Shown here: positions 1 through 8,330 of the stretch, in pieces
Layout of the letters: each line of letters begins with the position of its first letter
How positions within the stretch are numbered: the first letter of the stretch is position 1
Assembly: GCF_025460805.1 (NCBI RefSeq)
Contig: NZ_JAMXFJ010000049.1
Location: 1-32,038 of the forward strand
Origin: Microvirga sesbaniae
GTDB taxonomy: Bacteria; Pseudomonadota; Alphaproteobacteria; Rhizobiales; Beijerinckiaceae
Reading direction: 5' to 3'
Length of the DNA stretch: 32,038 bases
Notes under the pieces: generated by a model
What the model was told of the DNA's origin: nothing
Database searches by the model: none
Seen by the model: only the letters and a program-made list of their open reading frames with translations
Program-made: the position numbers and the translations under genes

Positions 1-1
1 G

Positions 2-127
2 AGCTTGCGCCAACGTCTGGAGAGAGGCCGCCACGCACGAACCCTGCGCACCCGTTTCCGGCATGATCCCGCCGCTTACCTGGCGGCTCTCGAACAGCAG
101 GCCTGCCAGTTAGCTTTGCCGTCCTAG
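2..127 (+). CDS. C-terminal end of an unrecognised protein, cut by the window edge
   Basis: An open frame enters from the left edge and ends at TAG 125-127. It gives about 41 residues, rich in Arg, Ala, Leu and Gln, with the stretch RTRFRHDPAAYLAALEQQA near the end. The Arg-rich helical character recalls the C-terminus of a transposase or other DNA-binding protein, but I do not recognise a family. An A-run follows the stop directly. Codon usage is consistent with real coding. The upstream sequence would be needed to name it. Confidence 0.4.
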   Translation, partial: SLRQRLERGRHARTLRTRFRHDPAAYLAALEQQACQLALPS

Positions 128-476
128 AAAAAAAGAGGACAGTTGGCATCGTTGTGTCTGTGGGCCTGACGAGAGTGACGCGTGGAGGTCATAGTTCGTC
201 TTTGCCAGCATCCCATCACTCAGAAGTTGACCCGAGGCTTTCAGGACTCCCCGCAGAGCTCTCTCGGCTCAACTCATTCACCCGAGCGGGTGAGCTGTTG
301 AGAAAAGCTTGCAAAGTGCTCCGCGAGCAGCAGAAACTATCAGTTCTTGACCCCACCCCTTATTCGCAGGATTCTCGCGATCCTTGCATGGTTGGTAAAC
401 AGGAATACATTGCGCATGGTGTCTTGCCCAGCGCTGCGATCAGCGAACTGTTGGTTCCGATAAGGGGACGTGCCCT
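128..476. other. Intergenic stretch without a recognisable gene
   Basis: About 350 bases lie between the truncated ORF and the MFS gene. An open frame from 154 to 480 could encode 108 residues, but its composition (Ser/Arg-rich, no hydrophobic periodicity, no motif) does not look like a protein and it runs into the MFS start. I see no RNA gene. An AAGGGGACG stretch around 461-469 probably serves as ribosome-binding site for the next gene. A promoter is expected here but no convincing -35/-10 pair stands out. Confidence 0.4.
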
Positions 477-1712
477 TTGAAAGGAATGGATTTCACCGAA
501 TTTAAGCACGGATGGCGGCTAGTGTTGGCTGGCTTGCACGGAACGGCTTTTGGCATGCCCGCCATTCCGTTCTACACGATTGGCGTTTTCGCGCCGATCT
601 TCGCGAAAGAGTTCGGCTGGTCGTTCGGGGTCATTTTTGGCGGTCTGTCGTTGCTGGCTGGTGCAATCCTGATTGTCGGTCCATTTTTCGCACCGCTGAT
701 CGACAAGTTCGGGGCGCGCATGGTGGCATCGACCTCACTGCCGTGCCTAAGCCTGAGCTACATGACGCTCGCGGCATCGAACGGTTCAGTCACACAATAT
801 TATGTCTCATGGCTGGCTATTGCGATCTTCGGGCTCGGCGCCACGCCCGTGGTCTTTACGAGAGTGATCAACAATGCGTTCGGAGAACGCCGCGGTCTAG
901 CCCTTGGAATAGTGCTCTCTGGTGCGGGCTTGTTCGCCTTCTTGGTGAAACCGCTGGCTCAACTGCTGATCGAAGCTGGTGGATGGCGTGTCGCAATCCT
1001 GGTCGTTGGGACAATGCCCATAGTCATCGCATGCCCAATGGTTCTCTGGGGCTTTGCCAGTTTGCCAAGTAGACCTGCCGGCACGGAGCCGACGATGAGC
1101 AAAGCATTGGAAGGCATGGCCGCCCGCGAGGCTTTCCGCTCCCGCCATTTTTGGCTCCTGGCTATCGTCTTCATTCCTATGTCCCTCGCCATCGCCGCGC
1201 CACTGCCCAACATCGAGAACATACTTCGCTCGCTAACACTGTCGCCCAACGAAGTTGTTCAGCTCGCCTCGCTCGTCGGAATAGCGGCTGTGGCCGGCCG
1301 ATTGCTTGGCGGCGTTCTGGTTGATCGTTTCTGGGCGCCTGCAGTCGGAACAGTAATATTGATGTTGGGAGCGGTCTCCTGCCTCATCCTTTCACTTAGT
1401 CAAGTGAGCTTTCCGGTAGCCTGTATTGCAATCCTGTTGCTTGGGTTCACTTCTGGTCTGGAATTCGACCTGATGTCCTATCTGGTCGCTCGCTATCTTG
1501 GGATGCGCAGCTATTCCACGACCTATGCCACGTTGTACGGCATCTTTGTGGTGGGCGCCTTCATCGGACCCAGCCTGTTCGGCTTCGTGTTTGATAGGGT
1601 GGGCACCTATTCGGGAATCCTTCAAACGTGTGCACTGCTCCTTGTCGCCGGCGCGGGGACGATTCTGCTTCTAGGGCCTTACCCGATCCGGGAGAAACGG
1701 GCATCTGACTAA
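477..1712 (+). CDS. MFS transporter, oxalate/formate antiporter-like
   Basis: A 411-residue integral membrane protein with about twelve hydrophobic segments, the usual length and pattern for the major facilitator superfamily. The N-terminal half carries FGWSFGVIFGGLS and PLIDKFGARMV, the latter being the loop 2-3 motif (D-x-x-GxR) of MFS proteins. The second half begins near residue 220 with a matching loop around GRLLGGVLVDRF. The style resembles oxalate/formate antiporter or sugar-phosphate permease relatives, so export or uptake of a small organic anion is plausible; the substrate cannot be read from sequence. The start used is TTG 477, behind AGGGGACG; ATG 486 is an alternative with GAAAGGA almost touching it. 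It opens a same-strand cluster with a DJ-1-like protein, a hydrolase and an ABM protein, possibly one operon, although 144 bases separate it from the next gene. Confidence 0.85.
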   Translation: MKGMDFTEFKHGWRLVLAGLHGTAFGMPAIPFYTIGVFAPIFAKEFGWSFGVIFGGLSLLAGAILIVGPFFAPLIDKFGARMVASTSLPCLSLSYMTLAASNGSVTQYYVSWLAIAIFGLGATPVVFTRVINNAFGERRGLALGIVLSGAGLFAFLVKPLAQLLIEAGGWRVAILVVGTMPIVIACPMVLWGFASLPSRPAGTEPTMSKALEGMAAREAFRSRHFWLLAIVFIPMSLAIAAPLPNIENILRSLTLSPNEVVQLASLVGIAAVAGRLLGGVLVDRFWAPAVGTVILMLGAVSCLILSLSQVSFPVACIAILLLGFTSGLEFDLMSYLVARYLGMRSYSTTYATLYGIFVVGAFIGPSLFGFVFDRVGTYSGILQTCALLLVAGAGTILLLGPYPIREKRASD

Positions 1713-1856
1713 CCGCGCGCGACCGACCCTGGTCACCGCAGTCTGCGCCGTTTTTACCTTTTTTAACAAGCCCTCCCGCAGTCGCCAAGATACCGTGCCT
1801 GTGATGCCAGGATGGTGGCCTTGGATCTACCACCTATTGCGGAATCAGGAGGCTTT

Positions 1857-2654
1857 ATGAGCAAGGGCAAAGTGCTGGTGATGGGCTCGAACGCCACCCG
1901 TATCGAAATTCAGGGAGGCGGCACCGGGCCGACGGGACAATATCTCAACGAGACAGTGGTGCCCATGATGGCACTTATCGAGGCCGGTTATGATGTTCTT
2001 CTTGCAACCCCAACGGGCGCCAAGCCTTACATCGACCCGGCATCGGATGCCGTCCAGCATTTCGGCGGTGACGAATCCGCGTATCGGCGCTGCAAGGAGT
2101 TCTTCGCCTCCGATCCCTCGACGAACACCGGTCGTACTTTGCGATCTGTGATCGAGGAAGGGTTAGACAACTATGCCGCCGTGTTCGCGCCCGGAGGTCA
2201 AGGGCCAGTCGTGGATCTGATGCAGGATCCTGATTCCGGAGAAATTCTTCGCCATTTCCACGCGGGCGGAAAGCCTACCGCCTTGCTCTGCCACGGCCCG
2301 ATCGCTTCGATCTCCGCGATGCCTCGGGCGAAGGAATTTCGCGCTGCGCTGATCCAGGGCGACCGCGCCAAGGCAGCCGAACTTGCCAAGGGATGGCAAT
2401 ATGCCGGCTACAGAATGACCGTTTATTCAGGGAGCGAGGAAAAACCCATCGAGGATAACATCCTGCACGGCAATCTCTATTTCCATATGCCCGAAACGTT
2501 GGATTTGGCTGGTGCCAAGACGACGGTTGGCCCGGACTTTGAGCCTCATGTGGTCGTCGATCGGGAACTTATCACCGGCCAGAATCCTCGCTCCGACCGT
2601 CCAATCGCGGCAGAGCTCATCGCAGCACTCGATCGCGCCAATGAGGCGCGTTGA
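1857..2654 (+). CDS. DJ-1/PfpI-family (class I glutamine amidotransferase-like) protein
   Basis: A 265-residue protein of the DJ-1/PfpI/Hsp31 fold. A nucleophile elbow ALLCHGP places the conserved Cys at about residue 145, followed directly by His, as in Hsp31-type glyoxalase/chaperones. The N-terminus, KVLVMGSN, is the first strand of the Rossmann-like fold. Family members act as glyoxalase III or deglycase, chaperone or amidase; which applies here is open. The start is chosen at ATG 1857 because a perfect AGGAGG lies at 1847-1852; an upstream in-frame ATG at 1812 would add 15 residues without a good site. It precedes a secreted alpha/beta hydrolase by 60 bases and is probably co-transcribed. 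A detoxification role for reactive carbonyls would suit the neighbourhood, but this is inference. Confidence 0.85.
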   Translation: MSKGKVLVMGSNATRIEIQGGGTGPTGQYLNETVVPMMALIEAGYDVLLATPTGAKPYIDPASDAVQHFGGDESAYRRCKEFFASDPSTNTGRTLRSVIEEGLDNYAAVFAPGGQGPVVDLMQDPDSGEILRHFHAGGKPTALLCHGPIASISAMPRAKEFRAALIQGDRAKAAELAKGWQYAGYRMTVYSGSEEKPIEDNILHGNLYFHMPETLDLAGAKTTVGPDFEPHVVVDRELITGQNPRSDRPIAAELIAALDRANEAR

Positions 2655-2714
2655 ACCATGCGAGGTGGAACGCCTTGCCCGTCACGCTCTCGATATCAAA
2701 TTGGAGCAGGTTCC

Positions 2715-3470
2715 ATGATGCGCATCGCCTTGTTTCTACTCTTGTCGTTGATTGCTCCTGCGGGAGCGCTGGCTCAATCGGAGGAAAAACCCATGTCGAT
2801 CGTTCTCGTGCATGGCGCGTTCGTCGACGGCTCCGGCTGGAAGGCCGTGTTCGATATCCTGACGGGCAAAGGATACGAGGTGCTGATGGTCCAGAACCCG
2901 ACGATCAGCCTCAATGGCGATGTCGCGGCTGCCGAGCAGGTGATTGCGGCGGCAAGGCATCCGGTGATCCTCGTCGGTCATTCCTATGGCGGCATGGTTA
3001 TCACGGAAGCCGGTGACAATCCGAAGGTACGCGGTCTGGTGTACATAGCAGCCTATGCGCCCGACTCAGGGGAGTCGGTGTCAACCATTGCAGAAACGCC
3101 GGTGCCGCCTGGAGAATCGGTCGCACCGTTATTGCCTCCCCGTAACGGCTACCTGCTCGTCGACCCGACGAAATTCCCGACCGCTTTCGCCGCCGATGTC
3201 GACGCTTCCACCACGCGGTTCATGGCCGCGGCGCAAGTGCCATGGGGATTGGAAGCCGTGAAGACTCCAGTCACCAAAGTTGCGTGGAAGGACAAGCCCG
3301 TGCATTTCATGGTCACCACGAAAGACCGGATGATCCCGCCGACCTTTCAGCGGGCGTTCGCGAAGCGGGCCGGCGCTGCAACCGTCGAGATCGACAGCAG
3401 CCACGCCGTGATGCTCTCCCATCCGCAGGAGGTCGCCGCCTTCATAGAAGCGGCCCATGGTTCAAAATAG
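2715..3470 (+). CDS. Secreted alpha/beta hydrolase
   Basis: A 251-residue protein with a clear Sec signal peptide (MMRIALFLLLSLIAPAGALA, then QS), so probably periplasmic. The alpha/beta hydrolase fold is shown by the oxyanion-hole strand VLVHGAFVDGSGW, the nucleophile elbow GHSYGG (Ser near residue 90) and a late catalytic His in SSHAVMLSHP. The short, capless form resembles esterases of the plant methyl-salicylate-esterase/pyrethroid-hydrolase type and bacterial relatives. Start at ATG 2715 is preferred because it follows GGAGCAGG and opens the signal peptide; an in-frame ATG at 2658 would bury the leader. The gene follows the DJ-1-like gene and precedes the ABM gene by 19 bases, which supports an operon. 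Substrate unknown; an ester or amide of a small organic compound is the family expectation. Confidence 0.85.
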   Translation: MMRIALFLLLSLIAPAGALAQSEEKPMSIVLVHGAFVDGSGWKAVFDILTGKGYEVLMVQNPTISLNGDVAAAEQVIAAARHPVILVGHSYGGMVITEAGDNPKVRGLVYIAAYAPDSGESVSTIAETPVPPGESVAPLLPPRNGYLLVDPTKFPTAFAADVDASTTRFMAAAQVPWGLEAVKTPVTKVAWKDKPVHFMVTTKDRMIPPTFQRAFAKRAGAATVEIDSSHAVMLSHPQEVAAFIEAAHGSK

Positions 3471-3489
3471 CATACCTGGAGGATCAATC

Positions 3490-3795
3490 ATGACCCATGT
3501 AAAGATCATAGCCACTTTCCTGGCCAAGCCCGGCAAGGTTGGAGAACTCGAGGAATTGCTCTTCAGCATGGCACCCCACTGCAGGGCAGAGCCGGGAAAC
3601 CTGAGATGGGACGTTTGGAGAGACCAGGCGAAGGCCGATCGCTATGCGCTGGACGAACTCTATGTCGACAACGCGGCGGTGGCGGCGCACCGCGAGACCC
3701 CGCATTTCAAGAACTACCTCTCGAAAATCCATGATCTGGCCGAACGGAACGCTTTTGTCCTCGAGCCCGCATTGATTGCGAACAAGAATGGCTAA
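3490..3795 (+). CDS. Antibiotic biosynthesis monooxygenase (ABM) domain protein
   Basis: A 101-residue single-domain protein of the dimeric alpha-beta barrel ABM type (YgiN/quinol-monooxygenase-like). The opening strand VKIIATFLAKPGKVGELEELL, a middle CRAEPGNLRWDVWRD and a following DELYVDNAAVAAHRETPHFKNY region match this family's strand-helix pattern, including the conserved His ahead of FKNY. The start follows a strong GGAGGA at 3478-3483. Members oxidise quinols or aromatic intermediates, or serve as cofactor-free oxygenases. It is the last gene of the MFS/DJ-1/hydrolase cluster, and its stop lies 6 bases from the stop of the convergent regulator. No terminator hairpin is visible in that gap. 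Assignment to family is firm; substrate is unknown. Confidence 0.85.
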   Translation: MTHVKIIATFLAKPGKVGELEELLFSMAPHCRAEPGNLRWDVWRDQAKADRYALDELYVDNAAVAAHRETPHFKNYLSKIHDLAERNAFVLEPALIANKNG

Positions 3796-3801
3796 GGCAG
3801 C

Positions 3802-6666
3802 TCAAGTTGCGCCGGTATCCCGGCTCCGAAGGTTTTCCAGCAGGTGACGTGCCGTCGCTACGTTCGCGCAGGATGAGCTATCATGCAGCTCGTCCCAGAT
3901 AGGCAATAGAAGTTCCGCTGCTGCGCCATGCCGATCGGGTTGCGCCCAAAGCACTGCCAGCGCCGTTGTGGCCCGGAGCCGGAAGAAATGCGCACCGCTT
4001 TCCCGTGCGGTTTCCGCGGCTAGAAGGAGTGTCTCCGAGGCACCGAACAAATCGCCGTCGAACCACTGCAGCAGCCCGCGCACACGCAGCAGTTCCGGCT
4101 GGGACCAGTGCTCACCCTGCCGGCCGGCATGATCGAAGGCAGCGTTCAAGCTGTCACGGGCGAGCGCGGTTCGTTTGTGACTCAATGCGGCTTCCGCCAG
4201 CATGGCGAGATAGAAAGGAACTCGGACGACGAAGTTGTTGGCAACCAGTTGGTCTATCGCCATGCGCATCGTGTCGACGCCCTCGGCGTCGCCGTCCATC
4301 GCACCCACGGCGCCCTCGTAGAAATGACAAACCGGTTTCCAAATTGCGATTTCGCGCAAGGCAAGGTTGCGGGCTAGCGTCGCAACATGTTGGCGTGCCG
4401 TGTCGGTCTCCCCAGCCCACAGGGCCAGAGGCAGCGCGGCTTGGGCAAGGGTGTTGGAATGCGAGACCAGATGGCCGAGCGCGAGGCTTTGGTCAAGCGC
4501 ATCCTGGAGCGCCGCCCTCGCCGCGCCATGATCGCCGGCGACCCAGGCCACCATCGCCAATGCCACCCGGATGGACACGAAACTGTCCATCTGGAATCGG
4601 GCGACGCCCGACCGCGCCGCTTTGGCCGCATGCTCGCGCGCAAGCCTCGTAAGGTCATCGTGCGCGCGCCGAACGTCACCACAATAGAAGATCGCCGTTA
4701 GCCTGACGCGCTCTCCCGCCGCCGCCGGCCGTTCGCCGTCCCGATCGGCCAATTGGGCGAACTGTCCGAGAGTCGCGATCGCCTGCTGGTGCCGTCCGGT
4801 GAAGCTTTGCAATATGCCGAGGCCCCATAGGGTGCGGAGCTGGTAATCGACATTGCCGATCGCGCACGCCAGTCGATGAGCGTCCAGCCAGGCCGCATCG
4901 GCTTTGGGGCCCAAATGGTCGGAGAAATTGAGGCCTGAAGCGTAAGAGGCGATGAGCTTCATTTTGACCGCTGGAGCGCATCGCGACAGGGCTTCGACGG
5001 CTTGCAGCGCCCGTTCGACGCGTCGGCGGCTTTCAGCGACGGTCGACAATTCGTCCCAGAGCGGGATTGCGGCACTGGTGAGTCGCACGCCGACCTCAGG
5101 GTCGGCGCCGTCGCCGAAAGCCCAATCAATCGCCTTGCGCAGGTCATTTGTTCGGGGTTCGTAGGCGGCGATCCATTCGTGTCTCGGTCGCCAATGCCAC
5201 TCCGCCTCCGCTTGCTCGAACAACCGGAGAAGATAGCGCGCATGGCTGGATTGTGCGTCGGGAGCTTCTCCACTCCCGTTCAATCGCTCGGCCGCGAAGC
5301 TGCGAGTACTGTCGAGCAGGCGATAGCGCTGGCCGCCAGCCCCATAGGCGACCGACAGAAGCGATTTCGCGACAAGGCTTTCGGTGCACGCCGCGATCTC
5401 CTCGCTTTGGCCGATCGTGCCGGCGACCCCGATGGCATCGGAAAGGGAAAAGCCTCCGGAAAAAACCGACAGCAACCGCAGGAGCCGAGCCTCATCCTTC
5501 GACAGGAGCTGGTAGCTCCAGTCCAGGGTCGCATCCAGGGTTTGGTGTCGCGGCGGGATCGTTCCAGAACTGGATCTGAGCGGCTCGAAGCTTTGTTCAA
5601 GACGGTTCAGCAGACTTGCCGGTGTCAAAGCCCGCAGCCGTGATGCCGCGAGCTCGATGGCAAGAGCAATTCCGTCAAGCCGTCGGCATATGGCTGCCAC
5701 GAGGGGCGCGTCCGTGTCATTCAGTTGGTAGCCGCACGCCTCTGCCCGTTTCACGAAGAGACCTACGGCGGGAAAGGTCAGGACATCCGCCCGGCTCTCA
5801 TCCCATTGCTCGTCCGGAAAGGGCAGCGGAGACAATCGGTAGACGTGTTCCGACCGTGATCGAAGCGGCTCTCGGCTCGTCGCGAGGATGTGAAGACCCG
5901 GGAGCGCGAGGGTCAAGTGTTCTCCAATCGCCGACGTGGTGCTGAGGACATGCTCGCAGTTGTCCAGCACGAGCAGCATTTCGCGACCGCGCAGCACTTC
6001 GACAATGCCCGCGAGCGTATTCGTCCATTTGCTGCCGACGCCTAGGGACGCCGCTATTGTCGATTCCACAAGCTGGGGGTCGCCGATAACAGTCAGGTCA
6101 ACCAAACAAATGCCGTCCCGATAGCGATCCCGGACGCGTTTTGCCAAGGCGATGGCAACGGTTGTCTTGCCAACCCCGGCCGGTCCAACAACCGTCAGGA
6201 AACGGCGCTCAGGAAGTCTAGAGGCGAGATCCGCGATGGCGTCATCGCGGCCGATGACCTCAGCGAGTTCAGGCAGCTCCTGGACAGGAACGTCAGCAGA
6301 AACGGAAGGGAGCCGTGTCTCGTCTCCTCCGTAGACGCGCAGGGGTGCGACGAAGCGGTAGCCGCGGCCGCTGACCGTGGCGATGCACGACAGTCCTGAT
6401 GCTGTCCGCGGAAGTGCGCGGCGCAAGGCTGCAATGTTGACCTTCAGATTGCTTTCATGAACGAAGGTGTCGGGCCAGACGAAGCTGATCAGTTCATCCT
6501 TGCTAACGACTTCACCTGCGCGGATAAGGAGTATGTGAAGCAGATCGAGAGCCCGGGCTCCCACCCGCAGCGGCTTGTCGCCAATCATCAACAGTTGCCG
6601 ATCTGGGATGAAGCGATAGTCGCCAAAGCAATATATCTTGCCGTCTGGTTTGCCGGATCGTTCCAT
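3802..6666 (-). CDS. Winged-helix/ATPase transcriptional regulator with C-terminal helical repeats
   Basis: A 954-residue one-component regulator. Residues 10-110 form an OmpR/PhoB-type winged helix (ALDLLHILLIRAGEVVSKDEL, then SGRGYRFVAPL at the wing). A P-loop ATPase of the STAND/NB-ARC kind follows: Walker A GPAGVGKT at 161-168, Walker B LLVLDN at 231-236, then the NCEHVL and SREPL stretches typical of LuxR-MalT/AfsR relatives. The remainder is a long alpha-helical, TPR-like sensor region. Proteins of this build are common in Hyphomicrobiales and are thought to switch promoters when a ligand or partner binds the helical part. It converges on the MFS-DJ-1-hydrolase-ABM cluster with only 6 bases between stops and could be its regulator, though convergent placement is weak evidence. 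Confidence 0.85.
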   Translation of the reverse strand: MERSGKPDGKIYCFGDYRFIPDRQLLMIGDKPLRVGARALDLLHILLIRAGEVVSKDELISFVWPDTFVHESNLKVNIAALRRALPRTASGLSCIATVSGRGYRFVAPLRVYGGDETRLPSVSADVPVQELPELAEVIGRDDAIADLASRLPERRFLTVVGPAGVGKTTVAIALAKRVRDRYRDGICLVDLTVIGDPQLVESTIAASLGVGSKWTNTLAGIVEVLRGREMLLVLDNCEHVLSTTSAIGEHLTLALPGLHILATSREPLRSRSEHVYRLSPLPFPDEQWDESRADVLTFPAVGLFVKRAEACGYQLNDTDAPLVAAICRRLDGIALAIELAASRLRALTPASLLNRLEQSFEPLRSSSGTIPPRHQTLDATLDWSYQLLSKDEARLLRLLSVFSGGFSLSDAIGVAGTIGQSEEIAACTESLVAKSLLSVAYGAGGQRYRLLDSTRSFAAERLNGSGEAPDAQSSHARYLLRLFEQAEAEWHWRPRHEWIAAYEPRTNDLRKAIDWAFGDGADPEVGVRLTSAAIPLWDELSTVAESRRRVERALQAVEALSRCAPAVKMKLIASYASGLNFSDHLGPKADAAWLDAHRLACAIGNVDYQLRTLWGLGILQSFTGRHQQAIATLGQFAQLADRDGERPAAAGERVRLTAIFYCGDVRRAHDDLTRLAREHAAKAARSGVARFQMDSFVSIRVALAMVAWVAGDHGAARAALQDALDQSLALGHLVSHSNTLAQAALPLALWAGETDTARQHVATLARNLALREIAIWKPVCHFYEGAVGAMDGDAEGVDTMRMAIDQLVANNFVVRVPFYLAMLAEAALSHKRTALARDSLNAAFDHAGRQGEHWSQPELLRVRGLLQWFDGDLFGASETLLLAAETARESGAHFFRLRATTALAVLWAQPDRHGAAAELLLPIWDELHDSSSCANVATARHLLENLRSRDTGAT

Positions 6667-6942
6667 GTCCCCGCGAATGACCCCCAGTGCTGGTCAGGGT
6701 TGTGCCCGCCGAACATAATGCAGGCTCAGCCTGATTTGCTTTGGCCTGTCGGCGAATCTAGCCTTGTTTTTCCCTCGGCGCCATAAGACCGGCGGCTTGC
6801 TTTGCTGTTTGTATGGTTCCACAGGGAGCCAGTCTCGCAACTGAGCCAGAATTACCTATTTTGGTTCTGATGGGGTGGCCAACCCCCAACGGCCTTGGTG
6901 TGCGACATTGGAGGTGTTGAGCACCCATTAAGGGGGGCGTCT
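6667..6942. other. Intergenic region including the non-coding left side of an IS110 element
   Basis: No gene is seen. The part next to the regulator should hold that gene's promoter on the minus strand. The part next to the transposase contains a GGGGT-GGCCA-ACCCC hairpin near 6870 and a GGTG-TTGAG-CACC hairpin near 6913-6925. In IS110-group elements the non-coding left end carries the bridge RNA and promoter, so these hairpins may be its remains. The left element end cannot be placed because IS110 elements lack clear terminal inverted repeats. Confidence 0.35.
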
Positions 6943-7733
6943 ATGGGAGAGGTTAGCACAATCGGCTTGGACTTGGCCAAGAACGTGTTCCAAGTTCACG
7001 GAGCTGATGCGTTGGGAGCTGTGCTGTTCCGCAAGAAGCTGTGGCGGCACCAGGTACTCGCCTTCTTTGCGGCCCAGCCATCTCGCACGGTGGCGATGGA
7101 GGCCTGCGGCAGCGCGCAGCACTGGGCGCGCGAGATTGGCCGTCTTGGGCATGCCGTCCGGCTGATCCCGCCGGCTTACGTAAAGCCTTTTGTTAAGCGC
7201 CAGAAGAACGGTGCGGCGGATGCCGAGGCGATCTGCGAGGCGGCCCAGGGCCCGACCATGCGCTTCGTAGTGCCCAAGGACGAGCAGACGCAAGCCGCCG
7301 CTCTCGTGGTCCGGGCGCGCGATCTTCTCGTGCAGCAGCGAACTCAGATCATCGCTGCGCTGCGCGGCCATCTGGCTGAGTTCGGCATCATGGCAGCCAA
7401 AGGGTCGGCTCGCGTTCCGCGACTCGTGCAGGCTGTTGTGGATCCAGTCGAGCCGATCCCAGAACTCGCCCGGCCAATCCTCCAGATGCTGATCGAGACC
7501 CTCCGGGGGCGGACGAGCAGATCGCCCGTCTGGACAATGAGATCGTCGAGAGAGCCAATGAAGATGAGACAGCGCGTCGGCTGATGACGTTTCCGGGTGT
7601 CGCTCCGGTGACAGCGGTAGCCCTGGCGGCGCTTGCCCCACCGGCCGAGACGTTTGAGCGAGGCAGAGACTTTGCGGCTTGGGTGGGGCTCACACCCTTG
7701 CAGCACTCGATCGGAGGCAAGCAGAAGCTCGGC
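6943..7733 (+). pseudogene. IS110-family transposase, frameshifted and truncated
   Basis: The frame from ATG 6943 starts with VSTIGLDLAKNVFQVHG, an unmistakable IS110 N-terminus, with the conserved Glu in AMEACGSAQHW. The usual KNDAADAEAI motif here reads KNGAADAEAI, so the third acidic residue of the DEDD RuvC-like tetrad is Gly. Translation leaves frame near 7504-7510 at a run of five G: the downstream reading DEQIARLDNE continues one frame back, joining TFPGVAPVTA and FAAWVGLTPLQHSIGGKQKLG. A one-base deletion in the G-run explains this. Homology stops at about 7733, before the expected ISKMG...LRRLL segment. Three independent defects make this a dead copy. Confidence 0.9.
6943..7733 (+). 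mobile_element. Remnant of an IS110-family insertion sequence
   Basis: The body of the element is defined by the broken transposase. The right part, roughly the last quarter of the transposase and the right end, is missing and replaced by unrelated coding sequence from about 7734. The left boundary lies somewhere in 6700-6942 and cannot be fixed by eye. The abrupt right junction points to a deletion or recombination event after insertion. Confidence 0.7.
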
Positions 7734-7757
7734 TCTACCTCGAACTCCCTGCTGAGC

Positions 7758-8330
7758 ATGAACCGCCAACGACGCACTGCACGTCGCGTGTATGGCCTCG
7801 TGCTCCTTGCCGAGATCAAGGCCATTCAGCGCGGCCTTCTAAGATATAGCGCCAGTATCCAGCGGTATTCCACCGAATCGCCGGAACTTTCAAGTCGACT
7901 GCGTCATCAACTCGCCTTGTGGCGTCACGATCTATCCGTCTATGCCAACAGCTCAGGGCGCATCGGGCTCTTCTCGGTGCGCACGGCGATCGAGATCATC
8001 GAGTTCTATCACCGTATTCGCTTGCTGGACGCCTTGATCGGCGAATTGGAAGATCGAGACCTGTGCACCCCTGAAATCTTCGCCCAATGGGTGAATCAGC
8101 ACCAGGAGACGCTCCGTCGCGCGCGGCTCCACGGGCGGTACCTCAGCCGACCCTTGTTGCGCGACGTCCCGGCGACCTGGCCGGAAATCCTCATTGCGCT
8201 CCGCTCGGGGCGCCTGAGGCGCCCCCTCATCGCCACCGTTTGCCGGTCCCCTTCTGGTGGTGACGAGAGTCGAGCTGAACCGCGCAAAAGCGGCGGAAAG
8301 TCGAGCCGGGACCGTGCGGGTCACGCGTGA
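7758..8330 (+). pseudogene. Remnant of a hypothetical gene joined to the IS110 fragment
   Basis: After the IS110 homology ends, the same frame (open from 7584 to 8330) carries a different protein: RRVYGLVLLAEIKAIQRGLLRY, then LRHQLALWRHDLSVYANSSGRIGLFS and a helical stretch EIIEFYHRIRLLDALIGELEDRD. This recalls small membrane-anchored hypothetical proteins of rhizobia in which such a segment follows an N-terminal transmembrane helix; here no such helix remains. ATG 7758 could start translation, but there is no strong ribosome site. The last 60 residues are Arg/Ser-rich and look like read-through. The ORF end overlaps the convergent flavoprotein gene by 10 bases. I regard it as the 3' part of a gene decapitated at the IS junction. 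Function unknown. Confidence 0.5.

Noticed and set aside
154..480. 108-codon frame before the MFS gene
   Set aside because: No ribosome site, unprotein-like composition and overlap with the MFS start. Treated as intergenic.
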